Assembly: GCA_029582265.1 (NCBI GenBank)
Contig: CM055834.1
Location: 806,001-870,000 of the forward strand
Source: Zoroaster sp. YZ-2022
Lineage: Eukaryota; Echinodermata; Asteroidea; Forcipulatida; Zoroasteridae
Length of the DNA stretch: 64,000 nucleotides
Reading direction: 5' to 3'
Part shown: in pieces, positions 9,672-18,983 of the stretch
Position numbering within the stretch: the first letter of the stretch is position 1
Layout: each line of letters begins with the position of its first letter
The notes under the pieces: model-generated
What the model was told of the DNA's origin: nothing
Databases searched by the model: none
What the model saw: the letters and a program-made list of their open reading frames with translations, nothing else
Program-made: the position numbers and the translations under genes

Positions 9672-10568
9672 TCAATCTTGATCAACCTTCAAGCGTTGTT
9701 CGTGCATCTTCAGATAATACGGCATGCTGAAATCAACGCTGCACTGGATGTCTGCAGTCACTTTGGCTTCCCCTGGGCTTGCAGAAGCTTGCTTGTTAGA
9801 CTCCCGCTTCTGGAAGCCGGTACTGTTTCGGAAATGTCCGAAGCCCGGAGAATGTTCGATCATCATTTTGAACCTCTTGCCCATTGTCCATGTGTCTTTC
9901 AGACCCTTGTCCCAAGTCAGGAGAGAGTCACTGTAAGGGATTCCTAGCTTACCACACAATGCAGACAGGATGCCTGCTGGGTTATCCATCAAGTCATCTC
10001 CATCAATGATGATTGGATTCTCATCCAGCTGCTTCTCCTTAAGGTACTCAAACAATTTGTACACTTCCTGGAAGATCACCCCCGGTGGTTTTACAGTTAC
10101 TTTCTGGTCAAAAACGAAATCATCAATGGGTACATTTTGTTCAGCCATAATCCCGTGGCTTAATTTCTTCCAAGAGGTAAAGACTTTGCTCGGATGTCTT
10201 AGCAGGAAGACATGGCGGTACCCCTTTGGAAGAAAGACGTACTTCATATCAAGACAATGTATTATCTCCTTGGAGAGAACAAGTTTCTTACGCGGATAAT
10301 CCTTTTCCAGGATTGTCCTAACCCATTCGTACGTGCAGATTGAGCTTGGGAATACATAGCCTGTGTCTGTCTCGTCTCCTTCCTCACCTGTGGGAGGGTC
10401 CTTGTCAGGAGGGCACGGATCATAATTTGAATCTGGACCGTAGTAAAATGCGGTGGAGAACAACTCGTGAAAGATCTTAGATTCTTTGATGCCACTCAAA
10501 CTCTGAAGGAGAGCTTTGGACCGTGTCCGAGGAACAGTCCAGATAATGACTTTTACGGGATCATTCAT
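9672..10568 (-). CDS. P-loop sulfotransferase-like protein, copy A
   Basis: This single-exon frame encodes 298 residues from an ATG at 10568. Near the N-terminus WTVPRTRSKALLQSL resembles the 5'-phosphosulfate-binding loop (Pro-Arg-Thr-x-Ser) of sulfotransferases. Around residue 115-135 YRHVFLLRHPSKVFTSW resembles the 3'-phosphate-binding Arg and Ser segment. So a PAPS-dependent sulfuryl transfer is plausible, but the substrate is unknown. Relatives in marine invertebrates are often labelled branched-chain-amino-acid aminotransferase-like, a name not supported by these motifs. No signal peptide or membrane segment is obvious. It is a tandem paralogue of the gene at 14753-15685, in the same orientation, with the same SFSMPYY-like C-terminus (DFSMPYYLKM). 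The frame has no internal stops. Confidence 0.85.
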   Translation of the reverse strand: MNDPVKVIIWTVPRTRSKALLQSLSGIKESKIFHELFSTAFYYGPDSNYDPCPPDKDPPTGEEGDETDTGYVFPSSICTYEWVRTILEKDYPRKKLVLSKEIIHCLDMKYVFLPKGYRHVFLLRHPSKVFTSWKKLSHGIMAEQNVPIDDFVFDQKVTVKPPGVIFQEVYKLFEYLKEKQLDENPIIIDGDDLMDNPAGILSALCGKLGIPYSDSLLTWDKGLKDTWTMGKRFKMMIEHSPGFGHFRNSTGFQKRESNKQASASPGEAKVTADIQCSVDFSMPYYLKMHEQRLKVDQD

Positions 10569-11648
10569 GTTTATCCGAAACTCGTCAAGTCACATATATG
10601 CCAAACTGAGGAGGGAAGGCACAACATTGGAAATTACCAGATTATAAAATTTACAAATATTAATCAAAAAACTTTATTACTTGGTGTAAAGATTTGATCA
10701 ATCATTCATTCCTTTAAAGGGCTTTCATTTTAATATAGAAAACAGAAATTGTTTTGTAGGATTTGAAGCTTTGCATGGTGGAAGTACAGTGGGAGTAAGG
10801 TCTGAGGTAGCACCATGTAAAGAATCTCTAAGGAGTTATGATAATTGTTGGTTCTGACTAGAACCGGTGATGAGATAACACAATGTTTCGATCAGTATAC
10901 TCTGATCGTCTTCAGGAGAAATTGTTAAATCTAATTTACCAAAAAAGTTGCTGTCTGGCAGCTTTTTGTAAAACATAAAAAAAAACATGTAACAGTTTTT
11001 CTTCGGTTTCTGAAAAACATTTGCACCTATAACAATGGTGTATTGGGGATTTAAAACAAAACTACATATATGATAAACTCAAATGTGACTTACATGTACT
11101 GGTTATAATTAAACTGTGAATGGTCTGTAATTCCAGTAAAGATCTTTGTAACACGGAGGACAGATGTTGTACTGAACTACTGATGCTGTATACCTGTATG
11201 GTACTTAGGTAATTATGGTATCAGTGTGATCAGTGACCTGAGACCTCAAGATATACATGTAAAGTCTAAATACTAAATTTGGAAGGGCTTAATATAAAAA
11301 TGGAAAGAGGTATCAGTGTGATAAAATTGTCAAATAATGAACCTTTGAACCATGAAAGATACGGCACTGTAAACATCCTATGAAATGTAATTTTATGTAC
11401 ATGCAGATATTCCAGCAACTATCCATGTTTCTGGACAGTTTAATACAAAATGGGAAGTCTATTTTTGATGTAAAGTGAAGATTATGATGTTTATATTTGA
11501 GAAAATGTTCAGGTTTATCCCAGACACATGAGGGCATTGTTTGTGAGAGCACAACAGGAACTGCACACTTTCAAAATCTCAAACTTTGCCCAAGAAAACA
11601 GAAGTTGCCTCAAATAGTTTACTGATTGATTACTAAACACTCAGTTAA
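10569..11648. other. Upstream region of gene A, no gene found
   Basis: It probably includes the promoter of the minus-strand sulfotransferase gene, but no TATA box or initiator can be picked with confidence. A dispersed repeat arm lies at 10757-10922. The rest is AT-rich and holds nothing I recognise. Confidence 0.4.
10757..10922 (-). repeat. Foldback repeat arm with GATCAG hairpin
   Basis: It carries the family landmarks in the minus orientation: an end GGATTTGAAGCTTTGCATGG, then ACCATGTAA, a TTGGTTCTGACTAGAACCGG hairpin, and TTTCGATCAGTATACTCTGA followed by TCGTCTTCAGGAG. Sister arms are at 19624-20020, 24697-25151, 37797-37862, 51140-51660, 54195-54356 and 62975-63270. Confidence 0.7.
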
Positions 11649-12514
11649 TAAGACAACAGCGGTGGTACAAAATTAGAGTGAGAAATGTGGGGGATGGGGG
11701 TAAGTGTGGAAAAAAAAAAAATACCCGAGAGATCGGTAAGTGTACTTTGATAACTTGATTTTGTGGTTTATTTGCATACTGAGGCACGATTTTGCCAACT
11801 GAAAATCAATAAATATTTGGTTAGTTATTTAATGTTTATCTCAGGCCTGTGATTCCTCAGGATTTGTCCTGATTTCAGGATTTTTTTTTCTCACAAATCT
11901 CCCTTTGCCTCAACATTTTCTTGAAAGAAGAGACGTAGCCACCAGGGAAAGAAAGAAGTAGTCTGTATTGCATCCAAACCTGTAGTTTTTTGCTTGTGGG
12001 GATGTGGAGAATCTGTAAATCCTCCAAAATTAAACATCCAGGAGGTTCAAGGGGGCTTTGTCCTCGAGACCAAAGGAGACCCAGACACGCTACCCATTTT
12101 TCAAGATTTTTTTACCTTTGTCAAATCACACCCCTGTTATCTTGATTCATAGAGTATAAAGCATACTGGTAAAAACGGAAGGTACAAAATTAATATAAGT
12201 CTTTGGAAATGTGTACATTCATTTCAACACTTTAGTTTTCAAGAAATATATTATTACTCTAACATGAAGTTGTCATTACAAAAGGTGCTCATGTTTTTGA
12301 ATAAAATCCGAAAAACTGTTACCGATTGTTAAAAAAAAGTTGCCATCCGGCAAATTTATGAAATTTGACATAACAATTCTCTTTTTTTCTCTCTAAGAAT
12401 AAACTTTTCAGATCGATGGATACTTGCACTGACTTTACACCAAGTAAGCTTGTTGATAATAATGCGTTAATTTGATGATCTGTGCCCACGTTCACAGAGC
12501 TGCTAAGCAGAGAA
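11649..12514. repeat. Dispersed repeat, copy 2, without the LINE
   Basis: It is colinear with 504-693 plus 3622-4254 and so represents the arrangement without the LINE. It is itself composite: at 11842-12136 it carries an inserted hAT-like MITE, and it contains the AATGTTTATCTTGATTC piece of another widespread MITE. Confidence 0.75.
11842..12136. mobile_element. hAT-like MITE with 6-bp target duplication
   Basis: The ends are CAGGCCTGTGATT and AATCACACCCCTG, inverted repeats of the CAGGGGTG type. The flanks are a perfect TTATCT duplication (11836-11841 and 12137-12142). It is inserted inside another MITE whose uninterrupted form reads TATCTTGATTCAAAGAGAG elsewhere. It is non-coding, about 295 bp, and belongs to the same terminus family as the 2.1 kb element at 26573-28654. 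Confidence 0.8.
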
Positions 12515-12552
12515 TTTTAGCTAAAACAATATAAAACACCTAAAATGCATAT

Positions 12553-13106
12553 GTGACCCGCTCTACGAAAAAGGGTATTAAGTCGCGCTATGCTATTACA
12601 CGTAAAGGGCTGTTCTATGTGGAGACGGGTGAACAAATCTTCACAAACTGATTTTTTTTTTTTGCTTCTATAATATCAATATTTTCATAATTTATTTTCA
12701 GAAATATTAATATTGATGAATAAAGATGAAAAAACAAATGTTTTTGTGTGCATTGTTTTCGTCTTTTGTTTTACTCTTTGTCCGTTTTAGAGGAAAAAAC
12801 CACCAATGTTATGCTTTCGTAGTGATACGGTTTTAACACCCTCTATCAATAACATAACTGTTGCTATGGGCATTCAAGAGAGTTTATTTTTAGCTCATTT
12901 CTTTTTCCACTTAGTATGTTTAAAGGGCTGTATCTCTGAAAGCACTTTCTTTATGCAAATTATTAATATATCTCCAGAATGCAAAATGCTACAGGGGTCA
13001 AACCTGTACCAAATTAAAGCTTGTAATGTCACCAATTCAACTATATATATATAACTAATTTTTTTTATTTGTGCGACATAATACCTTTTTTTGTAGAGCA
13101 GGTCAC
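12553..13106. mobile_element. DNA transposon remnant, GTGACCTGCTCTAC termini, copy 1
   Basis: The terminal inverted repeats are about 28 bp: GTGACCCGCTCTACGAAAAA at the left and the complement of TTTTTTTGTAGAGCAGGTCAC at the right. The 554-bp interior is AT-rich with no intact protein. A second, 447-bp copy with the same ends is at 32623-33069. The target duplication is unclear because flanks extend the palindrome by a base or two. Confidence 0.8.
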
Positions 13107-13999
13107 ATTTTTGTATGAAAGTTTGGCTGGTAACCAAAGAGAACTCCGCTGACTGGTTCTTATTTCACTCTGTGGGGAGTCACGTGAACAATCTGTTCGG
13201 CCCATGTTACTGAAGATTTCGTTGATAAAACTGTTCGAATGCAGAAAAGTCTGGGGATTCAATCCAGATTAAGGTGAAAGACGGAGCAGTTCCGATAACG
13301 GTGTGTTGACTACACGAGTACGACATCTATACCTAACTTTACCAAGGAGCCCGGGCCCAGTACCAGCACCACAAGATGTACCAAAACCACTGGTCCAGAC
13401 AGTTAGGGATGATCGCAAGTAATGTGGAGAGGAATTCCTTAAAAGAGAAAGGGCCATGGTACATGTATGTGAAAGAACTATCTAATTATCTAAAAAGACA
13501 ATAAAACATTTCAATGTAAATTTGGGGCCTGCTTTTCGTTATGAATCAGGGTTTTTCACTTGAAGTTGATAAAAAAGTGCAGAAACATTTTTACCAGCAT
13601 TTTTACAAATGAATTTGCCAGCCATGTAAATAATTAAAACAGGATTGGGACTAAACAACCCGATAAATATTTTAATATCAGTCATACAATTGTATTTATA
13701 TTCTCCAGTTTGTCCCATGTTATGAACATGTACCGGACATGGGCCAAATTTGTTTTCATTATGTTGGTACACAAACCATACAGCAAACTCAATTATACTA
13801 CACACTGTAGTGGAGATTTAACCTAAAATGTGAGTGCAAGTACCAGACCTAGTCAGTGGGATCGTTTCCCAACTGAATCATCGGCTTGGGCGTCGTTTTT
13901 CAGAATCGTGAAAACGGGGCTTTAGAAAAGATACTAATTTTAGAGTTTTTTCAGTTTTAAAATTCTAAAAAAAGGTATTAAATTATTAACACAGATATA
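13107..13999. other. Intergenic stretch, nothing assigned
   Basis: No gene is recognised. The short segment TGAAAGTTTGGCTGGTAACC near 13117 reappears inverted near 33478, so part is repetitive. The region 13140-13460 is less AT-rich, but its open frames show no family motif. Confidence 0.4.
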
Positions 14000-14598
14000 C
14001 AGGGTGTCCCCATAAAAAGTATACCGAAATAAAAATTACTGTAATGGCAAAAATACTTTATATATGGGAAAGAGAAATATATCTCTAGAAAGGGCAGAAT
14101 GTCCTCTTTGCAATGGTATACAGCTTGTGATGTTATTGACACAGATGAGTGAACAAACTAGACAGATGTTAAGGGTACTGAAAGCAGGACTGTGACAAGT
14201 TTGCATATTTGAATAACATAGCTCAACCATGCAAGTGTGCAGAATACCAAATGCCTTTGCTTTTTCAACACATTCTTGAAAACAAGGAATGTACCTAAAA
14301 CAATGTAATCTGCTTTGTTTTCGCTACTTACCTCAAAAGTTTAATGTGCAGGTTTTTTAAAATGTTTTTTGGACCTTTGTTATTCAAATATGCAAACTTG
14401 TCACAGTCCTGCTTTCAGTACCCTTAACATCTGTCAAATTTGTTCACTCATCTGTGTCAATAACATCACAAGCTGTATACCATTGCAAAGAGGACATTCT
14501 GCTCTTTCTAGAGATATATTTCTCTTTCCCATATATATAAAGTAGTTTTGCCATTACAGTAATTTTTATCTCGGTATACTTTTTATGGGGACACCCTG
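14000..14598. mobile_element. Mariner-like MITE with about 230-bp inverted arms
   Basis: The ends are CAGGGTGTCCCCATAAAAAG and its complement, flanked by TA on each side, as for Tc1/mariner elements. The two arms pair over roughly 230 bp, including GGGCAGAATGTCCTCTTTGC and its inverse, with the centre near 14240-14370. It lies about 150 bp downstream of the stop codon of the gene at 14753-15685. Confidence 0.85.
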
Positions 14599-14752
14599 TA
14601 TAATCTACCGAATACCGTAAGCAGGTTGAATACAAATTTCACATTCTAACCGGACTTTAGTAATAACTAATGCTTAGGTAGTGCTTTATATACACTGTCG
14701 CAAATCATTTTATCCCCTGGCCATGGCTGGCTGACAAAAGCATAATGTTGTT

Positions 14753-15685
14753 TCAAGTTGCTTGATGAGCCTTCAAGCGTTGTTCATACATCTTAAGATA
14801 GTACGGCATGCTGAAATCTATGCAGCACTGGATATCCGCAGTCACTTTTGCTTCCCCTGGTCTTGCAAAGGCGTGCGTGTCTTGTCTCTTGAAGTTGGTA
14901 CCATTGCGAAAGTTCTCAAAAGAGTGGGAGAGTTGGATGATCCATTTCAATCTGTTGCCTAGAGTCCAGGTGTCCACAACGTCAGTCCCTTTGTCCCAAG
15001 TTAGGAGAGAGTCACTGTAAGGAAGTCCTAGCTTGCCACACAATGCAGACAGGATGCCTGCTGGGTCGCTCACAAGGTCATCTGCTTCTATGATGATGGG
15101 ATTCTCATCCAGTTTCTTCTCCTTAACGTATTCAAACAAATCGTATGCTTCCTTGAAAGCCTTCCCGGGTGGTAATATGTGTGGTGGCTGCTGGTTAAAG
15201 TCATAATCTTCCATGGATATTGGTTCCTGCATTTTGAGTATTTCAATCATGACCTCGTGGGTCAATTTCTTCCAAGAGGGAAAGACTTTGCTCGGATGTC
15301 TTAGCAGAAAGACGTGGCGATACCCCTCGGGAAGAGAGTCGTATCTCTGATTCAGACAAAATGATATCTCCTTGGAGAGTACAGCTTTCTTCCCTGGATA
15401 ATCCTTTTCCAGGATTGTCTTAATCCAGTCATACGTGCAGATTGAGCTCGGGAATGCATAGCCTGCATCTGTTTTGAGGGATTCATCTAAATGGTGGTTG
15501 TCTTCAGCAGTTGGAGGCTCTTCACCAGGAGGGGTTGGATCAAGTCGCTCTGGGCCGAAGAGAAATGCGACGCTGTACAGCTCGTCAAACACCTTGGTGT
15601 TTGGAATTCCACTCAAACACTTGAGGAGAGCAGTGGAGCATGTTCGTGGGGGAGCCCAGACAATCGCTTTAACTGTATCCTCCAT
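14753..15685 (-). CDS. P-loop sulfotransferase-like protein, copy B
   Basis: This 310-residue frame is a close paralogue of the gene at 9672-10568. I chose the ATG at 15685 (MEDTVKAIVWAPPRTCSTA). The frame is open a few codons further upstream but has no Met there, and a CCTCAG sequence just before it looks like a splice acceptor, so a 5' untranslated exon is likely. The 5'-phosphosulfate loop WAPPRTCSTALLKCL and the RHVFLLRHPSKVFPSWKKL segment are conserved. Copy B has insertions after GEEPPTAEDNHH and around IEILKMQEPIS. A PAPS-dependent transferase is inferred and the substrate is unknown. Copies A and B are separated by 4.2 kb of repeats and share orientation. Confidence 0.87.
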   Translation of the reverse strand: MEDTVKAIVWAPPRTCSTALLKCLSGIPNTKVFDELYSVAFLFGPERLDPTPPGEEPPTAEDNHHLDESLKTDAGYAFPSSICTYDWIKTILEKDYPGKKAVLSKEISFCLNQRYDSLPEGYRHVFLLRHPSKVFPSWKKLTHEVMIEILKMQEPISMEDYDFNQQPPHILPPGKAFKEAYDLFEYVKEKKLDENPIIIEADDLVSDPAGILSALCGKLGLPYSDSLLTWDKGTDVVDTWTLGNRLKWIIQLSHSFENFRNGTNFKRQDTHAFARPGEAKVTADIQCCIDFSMPYYLKMYEQRLKAHQAT

Positions 15686-16046
15686 GATAATCCACTGATC
15701 AGAAACCAACCTGAGGCAAATGATATAGAAAGTAAAACAAATATTATAATTATACAGGCATGAGAATCTTCCGGATTTTTCCGGACCTCCGGATTTTTCA
15801 CCTCAAAATATGTGGTCTCCGAGTTCAGTGTGAATTTGATATAAAATTTGGGGGGTAGGTTGTATAGGGGTTAGCTCAGAAAACATGTGAAAAAAGTAAG
15901 TGAAAATTTAACTTTGTCACCCGATAAACTTAGTGTTTACAGCAGAAAATTGTATCCACGGGAAAAGTGTTGTTTAATGTAGCGACCTATTTGATTGATG
16001 CCGCAGCCGGATCTGACTAATCACTGTATTATGTGTACGTGTACGT

Positions 16047-16145
16047 AAAACTTGTAGCTTTGCATGGTGAGGATGATAAGTAAGACTAATTGCGTGACAC
16101 CATGTGGAATCTCAATTGAGTAGTAATTAGTTCTGAAAAGAACTG
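16047..16145 (+). repeat. Foldback repeat arm fragment
   Basis: It matches the left arm of the complete element at 24697-25151: GTAAAACTTGTAGCTTTGCA, then GGATGATAAGTAAGACTAAT, ACACCATGTGGAATCTCAAT and TTAGTTCTGAAAAGAACT. It is truncated before the GATCAG hairpin. Confidence 0.75.
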
Positions 16146-16149
16146 TGTA

Positions 16150-16640
16150 CGTGTACGTTATGTGTCCGTGTTTTTCCCCTCTCTGAATGTTGACGTCACC
16201 GGAATACGCATGTACGGAGAATTTGTTTTAACAAAGAAGTACATTATACAACGATTCGCTTTACACACAAAAGAGTATTGATCACAACCAAATTCTCTCT
16301 ACGTTCCGTAGACTGTGATTAACAGTCCTACATGTATTTTTGTGTGTGTGGTGCGCGTGATGTATGCACCATAGTGCTAGCGCTGGACGTAGAACCGACT
16401 TACTGTCAAGTCTATCTGCACACAGTCTTCGCGCGCGAGAGCAGGAACTTTCTATGCGATCGAGTTTGCAGACGATAGAAATGGCGCTCAAACTTACTTA
16501 CGTCCAGCGTGGTTCCGCCGTGGATGTTAATGAAATAGACAAAACTATCAAAAATAAATGGAAATGGAATTGGTGTGATAAAGTTCTGTTTGCTGGTTCT
16601 CTAATCGGCGATTGTTTTCGTAAACTTAGCTAGTTTGATT
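16150..16640 (+). other. GC-richer, promoter-like stretch with unassigned ORF
   Basis: This is the most CpG-rich non-repeat stretch between copy B and SKIC3. It contains a perfect TGACGTCA (CRE-type) site near 16191 and CGCGCGAGA near 16430. An ATG at about 16481 opens MALKLTYVQRGSAVDVNEID and ends about 50 codons later at GDCFRKLS. I do not recognise the peptide, and it does not match the SKIC3 N-terminus. It could be the divergent promoter region of copy B, or an unknown first exon. Confidence 0.3.
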
Positions 16641-17399
16641 TTGAGCTATTATTTTGTTCTTACAGTTACACACTCTTGAGAATTTTACCCAGTATAATTG
16701 CTGTCAGTTTTTCTGTAACTTATGTGCTGAAATGATGTTATGATTCATGACTGGACTGAAAGTATTGGTAAGCATAATAAAACCAAGTCTTTGCAAGAAC
16801 CAAGTCTTTGTAAGTCTTTGTAAGTCTTTGTTTTAATATGTGTTGAAAATTATATTTTATTATATTGGACAGGTCATAATGTAGGCCCTACACAAAATCT
16901 TGCCAAAATTACAGGAGATGTTAATGAAGTTAATACCCAAAATAGCTATCCTTTCAGGATTTCATTTACCAAAATCCAAAAATGTTCCGGGATTATTTTT
17001 TTTAATTTATTTTTTAAAATCCAAATTACAAGAGATTTCAATGATAAAAATATCCAAAATAGCCATCCTATAAGGTTTTCATATACCAAAATCTAATATA
17101 AGCCTGGATTATTTTTTCCTTCTTTTTTGCAAAACTCCATTCTCATGCCTGATTATAACAGTAATCTCTAAACTTGCTCTTGAAGAACAAAGAACCGGCA
17201 TCTTGGTGGATAGTGTGATCGGGGGAAGACATGCGGCAGCAGTCCCACGTCGATCATTATTAGAGGTTGTGCGCATTGAGTAGCCGGCAAGGAAGATGAC
17301 AAACCTTCTACGCATGTACCTGAGCTGTATATATGCATACTTTGCGTAATCTTGGATTCTTCTTCCCAGCTGCGTTATAACTATAATCAGTGCCATGGA
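16641..17399. other. AT-rich stretch without recognised gene
   Basis: It contains a short tandem AAGTCTTTGTAAGTCTTTGT near 16790-16830 and two similar paragraphs (CCAAAATAGC, TTTCAGGATTTCATTTACC near 16940 and 17060) that look like a local duplication. No exon is seen. Confidence 0.35.
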
Positions 17400-17623
17400 T
17401 TAAAGGGGCGATATCTTCATGATCAGAGCAGACTTTCAACAGGGCATGGAATCGGTGTCCAAGTTTAGGATGAACAGAGTGTCTGAAAATTACTGGATCA
17501 TTTATGTACCAGCAACGGTAATATGACCTTATCATGTGGAGCATTATTTTTAGTCACCGAGTATAACTAAAGTTAGCATTCTGATTCCATGCCCTGTTGG
17601 TCGTGACAATACTGTCCCTTTAA
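17400..17623. mobile_element. TTAA-flanked MITE, CAACAGGGCATGGAATC family
   Basis: It is flanked by TTAA and has inverted ends: AAAGGGGCGATATCTTCATG and its approximate complement CGTGACAATACTGTCCCTTT. Subterminal inverted CAACAGGGCATGGAATC occurs on both arms. Related copies lie at 18593-18806, 44603-44813, 56023-56247 and, as one arm, 60848-60949. The TTAA target suggests mobilisation by a piggyBac or Kolobok transposase. Confidence 0.75.
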
Positions 17624-18141
17624 CAAATAGGATCATGCCTCGATCACCATGACTACGACAGTTACTGTGTCGGTCACATGCTTTGCTTTTATACAGGTGC
17701 ATGACCGAGATTTCCAGGTGGGAGGGGACTATAGCCAAATCTGAATTGGTGTATTGGGCTCTAACCTTCATCACAGACTCCGGCCAAATTCAATCTTTCA
17801 CCAGAGATATATATTTAAACAATACTTTTATGAACTTACTACTTTCCAGAAATGAACCAGGCTGATTCTGTGTGGCAAAAAGTTTGCAACTATAGCCCCG
17901 CAGCAGCCGTGATTGATCACTCCCTCTTTCTCGCAGTATGCAAGTGAACTATATCTATACTAAAATTATGGTGACCATGCAATTTGTTATCCGTGGGTAA
18001 TATAGTGTACTTTATGCAAATCCTTCACTCTGTTTGATAACAACTGTGCGATACTAAAAGTGGGGCTCTACATAAGCAAATATTTATCATTTGCCTCAGA
18101 TTCTCCCATTTTGAGAGAGGTTATGGCATAAAGTAAACAAC

Positions 18142-18503
18142 ATAATAATAATGGACACTTATATTGCGCCGGTATCTGCCAAGTTTGATGCTCATGGCAC
18201 ATGAACATTGTTACCCATGTCATCGGGCCAGTTATATCATTCCTAGGACCATCTCAACTCGCTGGGGAGTATGCAGCCCATGCTGCCAAATGTGTAGCAC
18301 AATGAGCTTAATCAAACACAATTACCATCCCTGCCCTCACAGGTCCCCATTTATACTCCTGGGTGAAGAAAAACAATTATAATTAAGTGTCTTGCTCAGG
18401 GACACAAGCACCACAGCCGTGGCCGGGATTCGAACCTACATTCCGACGACTCTGCCATCAGAACACAGGTCCGATGCACTTAACCGCTTGGCCATGGCAC
18501 CCC
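18142..18503 (-). mobile_element. tRNA-derived SINE
   Basis: Read on the minus strand, the head has a tRNA-like A box (TGGCCAAGCGGTTAA) and B box (GGTTCGAATCC with one change). It is followed by the family body (GTGTCCCTGAGCAAGACACT, CTCCCCAGCGAGTTGAG) and an (ATT)n tail at the plus-strand left end. Confidence 0.8.
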
Positions 18504-18592
18504 ATAAAGTTTTATTTATATCTAAACTCACAGTAAAATATTGTAAAAAGTCACTTTCCCTCAACTCCACTTTCTCTAAACCCACTTTCTCT

Positions 18593-18806
18593 AAACAATA
18601 TCATCACGATCAACAGGGCATGGAATTGGAGTGCTAGTTTTAGATTGACTGATTGAAAAAAATACCCCGCATGATAAGGTCCTATTACCATTGCTGCTGC
18701 ATAAATGAGCCAGTAATATCCAGTCACTGTGTTCATCTTAAACTAGGATACCGATTCCATGCCCTGTGGCAAGTCTGCTCTGATCAGGACGATATTGTCC
18801 CTTTAA
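18593..18806. mobile_element. TTAA-flanked MITE, CAACAGGGCATGGAATC family
   Basis: It has the same two arms as 17400-17623 (ATCAACAGGGCATGGAATTG at the left and ATTCCATGCCCTG then ATTGTCCCTTTAA at the right). The left end is eroded. It ends 78 bp before the first visible SKIC3 exon. Confidence 0.65.
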
Positions 18807-18884
18807 ACTCACTCGACAACTTCTCAATACAAAATCATAGTAATTCTGTCAAATTTCTGAATTTCTTATTTGATGTCATTGCAG

Positions 18885-18983
18885 TTACTAGATGGAGGAG
18901 AGGAACACGGAAATGACCTGGATATCCTTTGTGGAATGTGCTTATCAAGTTTGATTCTCGGGAATACTGAGAGAGCCGAAGAG
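18885..18983 (+). CDS. SKIC3: SKIC3 exon a (first visible)
   Basis: The acceptor is CATTGCAG and the donor GAGGTACAG; 33 codons in phase 0. [15 protein letters not shown] and [11 protein letters not shown] align with the TPR hairpin that precedes the conserved [11 protein letters not shown] repeat in other SKIC3 proteins. Identity is lower here than downstream. Confidence 0.8.

Noticed and set aside
16364..16633. Frame near 16481 as the SKIC3 start
   Set aside because: The peptide MALKLTYVQRGSAV has no TPR character and does not match known SKIC3 N-termini. No splice path to exon a was found.
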